Shown here piece by piece: positions 62,801 to 64,000 of a DNA stretch of 64,000 nt (the first letter of the stretch is position 1; every line of letters starts with the position of its first letter). Origin of the DNA: Flavobacterium faecale (GTDB lineage Bacteria > Bacteroidota > Bacteroidia > Flavobacteriales > Flavobacteriaceae). The DNA lies in NCBI RefSeq assembly GCF_003076455.1, contig NZ_CP020918.1, forward strand, positions 2,309,501 to 2,373,500, written 5' to 3'. The notes under the pieces were generated by a model that saw nothing but the letters and a program-made list of their open reading frames with translations, was not told the origin of the DNA and did no database searches. The translations under genes were made by a program, and so were the position numbers.

Positions 62801-63124
62801 ATGAAAAAAGTACTACTGATTTTAGGATTTTTATTTTTTTCTCTAGGTGCCTTTGCACAAGAAAAAAGTAATGTAAGACAGAACGAGCTAAAAGGTCCAG
62901 CGTATAAAAACTATAAACCTTGGATGCACGAAACGGTCCCTGTGAAGATATATACAGATAACAATAAACAAGATCTCAAAGGACCTGCTTACAAAAATTA
63001 TCAAGTGGCGAGAGATACTTCAGAGAAAGATTTGGTTCTTGTTACCACAAACGGTGATGCAAGACAAAAGTTGAAAGGGCCAGCATACAAAAATTTTGGA
63101 CCTTGGACCAAAAAAGAACAATAA
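62801..63124 (+). CDS. Small secreted protein with three LKGPAYKN repeats
   Basis: 107 residues from ATG 62801; an upstream in-frame ATG at 62774 overlaps the -7 element and adds nine residues. The signal peptide (MKKVLLILGFLFFSLGAFAQ) is followed by a mature part of about 87 residues with three repeats: ELKGPAYKNYKPW, DLKGPAYKNYQVA and KLKGPAYKNFGPW. They are spaced by about 30 residues of polar sequence. It is positively charged and likely periplasmic or exported. I know no function. It follows the NarX/NarL pair and is probably one of its targets. Confidence 0.75.
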   Translation: MKKVLLILGFLFFSLGAFAQEKSNVRQNELKGPAYKNYKPWMHETVPVKIYTDNNKQDLKGPAYKNYQVARDTSEKDLVLVTTNGDARQKLKGPAYKNFGPWTKKEQ

Positions 63125-63136
63125 ATTGCTTGTAAG

Positions 63137-63159
63137 GGTCTGCAAAATGGCTGCAGACC
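63137..63159 (+). terminator. Possible terminator hairpin
   Basis: GGTCTGCA and TGCAGACC pair around a 7-nt loop, 12 bp after the stop at 63124, with a short T-run further on. Confidence 0.6.
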
Positions 63160-63198
63160 GCAGCATTTTTATCATTTTAAGTAAGTAGTTTGTGGTAA

Positions 63199-63232
63199 GT
63201 GAGCTCGATATTATGTCGGGCTCATTTTTTTT
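63199..63232 (+). terminator. Second terminator
   Basis: TGAGC-CGA...TCG-GCTCA followed by nine T. Confidence 0.75.
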
Positions 63233-63305
63233 TATGATGTATAGAATAGCAATTTTGAAATCACAGTTTTTTGCTGTAATTGGGTAAAAGTTGGAGTTTT
63301 TTTCC

Positions 63306-63473
63306 TAAACATCTAAACTTGTTTATCGATATCCCCATAGTGGCGGAAGTAGGGCTTTTAGCGTGTTATGAGCAATAACCGAAGGGTTCAACCGCGGTTT
63401 CATTAGTTCGTCAGTTCGCTATCGATTGGGTGTTGGTTTCTCGAGCCTGACGAAATCTTTGCTGTTTTGGGTA
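63306..63473. repeat. Solo terminus of the IS91-like element (copy R4)
   Basis: It contains GTTTATCGATATCCCCATAG, AACCGAAGGGTTCAACCGCG and the degenerate terminal hairpin GTTGGTTTCTCGAGCCTGAC, followed by GAAATC and TTTGCTGTT. It lies 5 bp from the stop of the partial gene at 63478, as R1-R3 lie by their genes. The spacer 63233-63305 is not otherwise recognised. Confidence 0.75.
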
Positions 63474-63477
63474 GTAC

Positions 63478-64000
63478 TTATTTTTCGAGTTCAATTACAA
63501 GTTTGTCAATTTCGCTATTTATTTCAGATACTGAAATATAATTTCCATTTCCAATTGAAAATAAATTGTTTGATATTTTTATTAAATTTCCCATTAAAGA
63601 ATTATTGGTTGGTGTCCAAATTTTTCCCGTTTTAGTTTTTCCATTATTGTCAGCCGTAATAAAATAATATGTTTCACCATCTGTGCTATAAATTTCATTA
63701 TCATAACTTTTTGTTTGTTTAGCTAATAGTTGGAATAAATGACTGATTTTTGAGTAAAATTTTTTATCGATTTTAAGTTTTTTACTTTCAAATTTCACGT
63801 TTTTTTTGTTTTTAGCACGCCAGTAACTTTCTGATGGAGTAATAGAAACCACAAAATATTCTTCGTTTTTCTTTTCGATTGAAAAGGCATATTCTTTTGA
63901 AAACGACGGAATAACAATGAATCTTGCAAATGGAATTTCAGACAATCCATCATAAAAATATGTATTTAAGTTTCTGTAATAATTTTCTAAACTACCACCA
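63478..64000 (-). CDS. Hypothetical protein (5' end outside window)
   Basis: The frame is open from 64000 to the stop at 63478, so the N-terminus is outside. A TTG at 63945 is not a convincing start since coding continues upstream (LENYYRNLNTYFYDG). The visible part has RFIVIPSFSKEYAFSIEKKN, FVVSITPSESYWRAKNK, YSKISHLFQLLAKQTKSYDN and YSTDGETYYFITADNNGKTK. It looks like a small soluble accessory protein of unknown function, and it has the element terminus R4 behind its stop as in the island. Confidence 0.6.
   Translation of the reverse strand, partial: GGSLENYYRNLNTYFYDGLSEIPFARFIVIPSFSKEYAFSIEKKNEEYFVVSITPSESYWRAKNKKNVKFESKKLKIDKKFYSKISHLFQLLAKQTKSYDNEIYSTDGETYYFITADNNGKTKTGKIWTPTNNSLMGNLIKISNNLFSIGNGNYISVSEINSEIDKLVIELEK

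Overview
The window is a low-GC chromosomal segment from a member of the Flavobacteriaceae, most likely Flavobacterium. The evidence is a GldI gliding-motility lipoprotein, proteins with C-terminal type IX secretion sorting domains, a bacillithiol deacetylase (BshB1), long PurL, many SpII lipoproteins, and promoters of the Bacteroidota form TTTG-N19-TAnnTTTG (clearest in front of tRNA-His). Most of the window is ordinary core genome. An accessory island lies at about 26.8-42.8 kb.

Left part (1-26.8 kb): a partial MORN/YwqK-like lipoprotein; a one-piece hybrid histidine kinase with a periplasmic solute-binding sensor; a candidate structured RNA; a DUF3667 gene sitting between purL and an orphaned copy of the purL 3' end plus terminator; purL; two paralogous secreted endonuclease I proteins with FN3 and sorting domains; a beta-helix lipoprotein; a menaquinone pair (hotdog thioesterase and isochorismate synthase); bshB1; tRNA-His; a chaperone cluster of two cyclophilin-FKBP fusions, gldI and nrnA; then a CLC-F-type fluoride transporter behind a RidA gene.

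Accessory island (26.8-42.8 kb): units of one or two genes, almost all on the minus strand. Each unit has a palindromic sequence of about 120-130 bp, or a shared mobile-element terminus, directly behind its last stop codon. The palindromes (three good copies and one weaker) have inner AAC/GTT boundaries and resemble integron attC sites. Two of them are interrupted at the same internal position by identical 1908-bp group IIC introns, a class known to home to attC sites. A tyrosine recombinase lies at the upstream end of the array, with a 41-bp perfect palindrome between it and the first unit. Cargo includes a probable Kiwa-type anti-phage pair, a Fic protein with a small partner, a YceI/HxlR pair, a possible nuclease and several unknowns. 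An IS91-like element in the island is decayed: its recombinase gene is frameshifted and both its genes carry small palindromic repeats.

Right part (42.8-64 kb): guaA, a four-LysM periplasmic protein, an M28 peptidase and ornithine aminotransferase. A nitrate-assimilation locus follows: cobA for siroheme, a rubredoxin/sulfite-reductase-like protein, and a nitrate reductase fused to an NAD(P)H-FAD module and a BFD iron-sulfur domain. Nearby are a chlorite-dismutase-family protein, lgt, a DUF2254 protein and a NarX/NarL-type two-component pair. Dyads of 7-2-7 geometry (core CGTAT-N2-ATAC) occur upstream of cobA, upstream of the nitrate reductase and just downstream of the response regulator, so this pair is a good candidate to control nitrate assimilation. 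The window ends inside an unknown gene followed by another copy of the island's element terminus.
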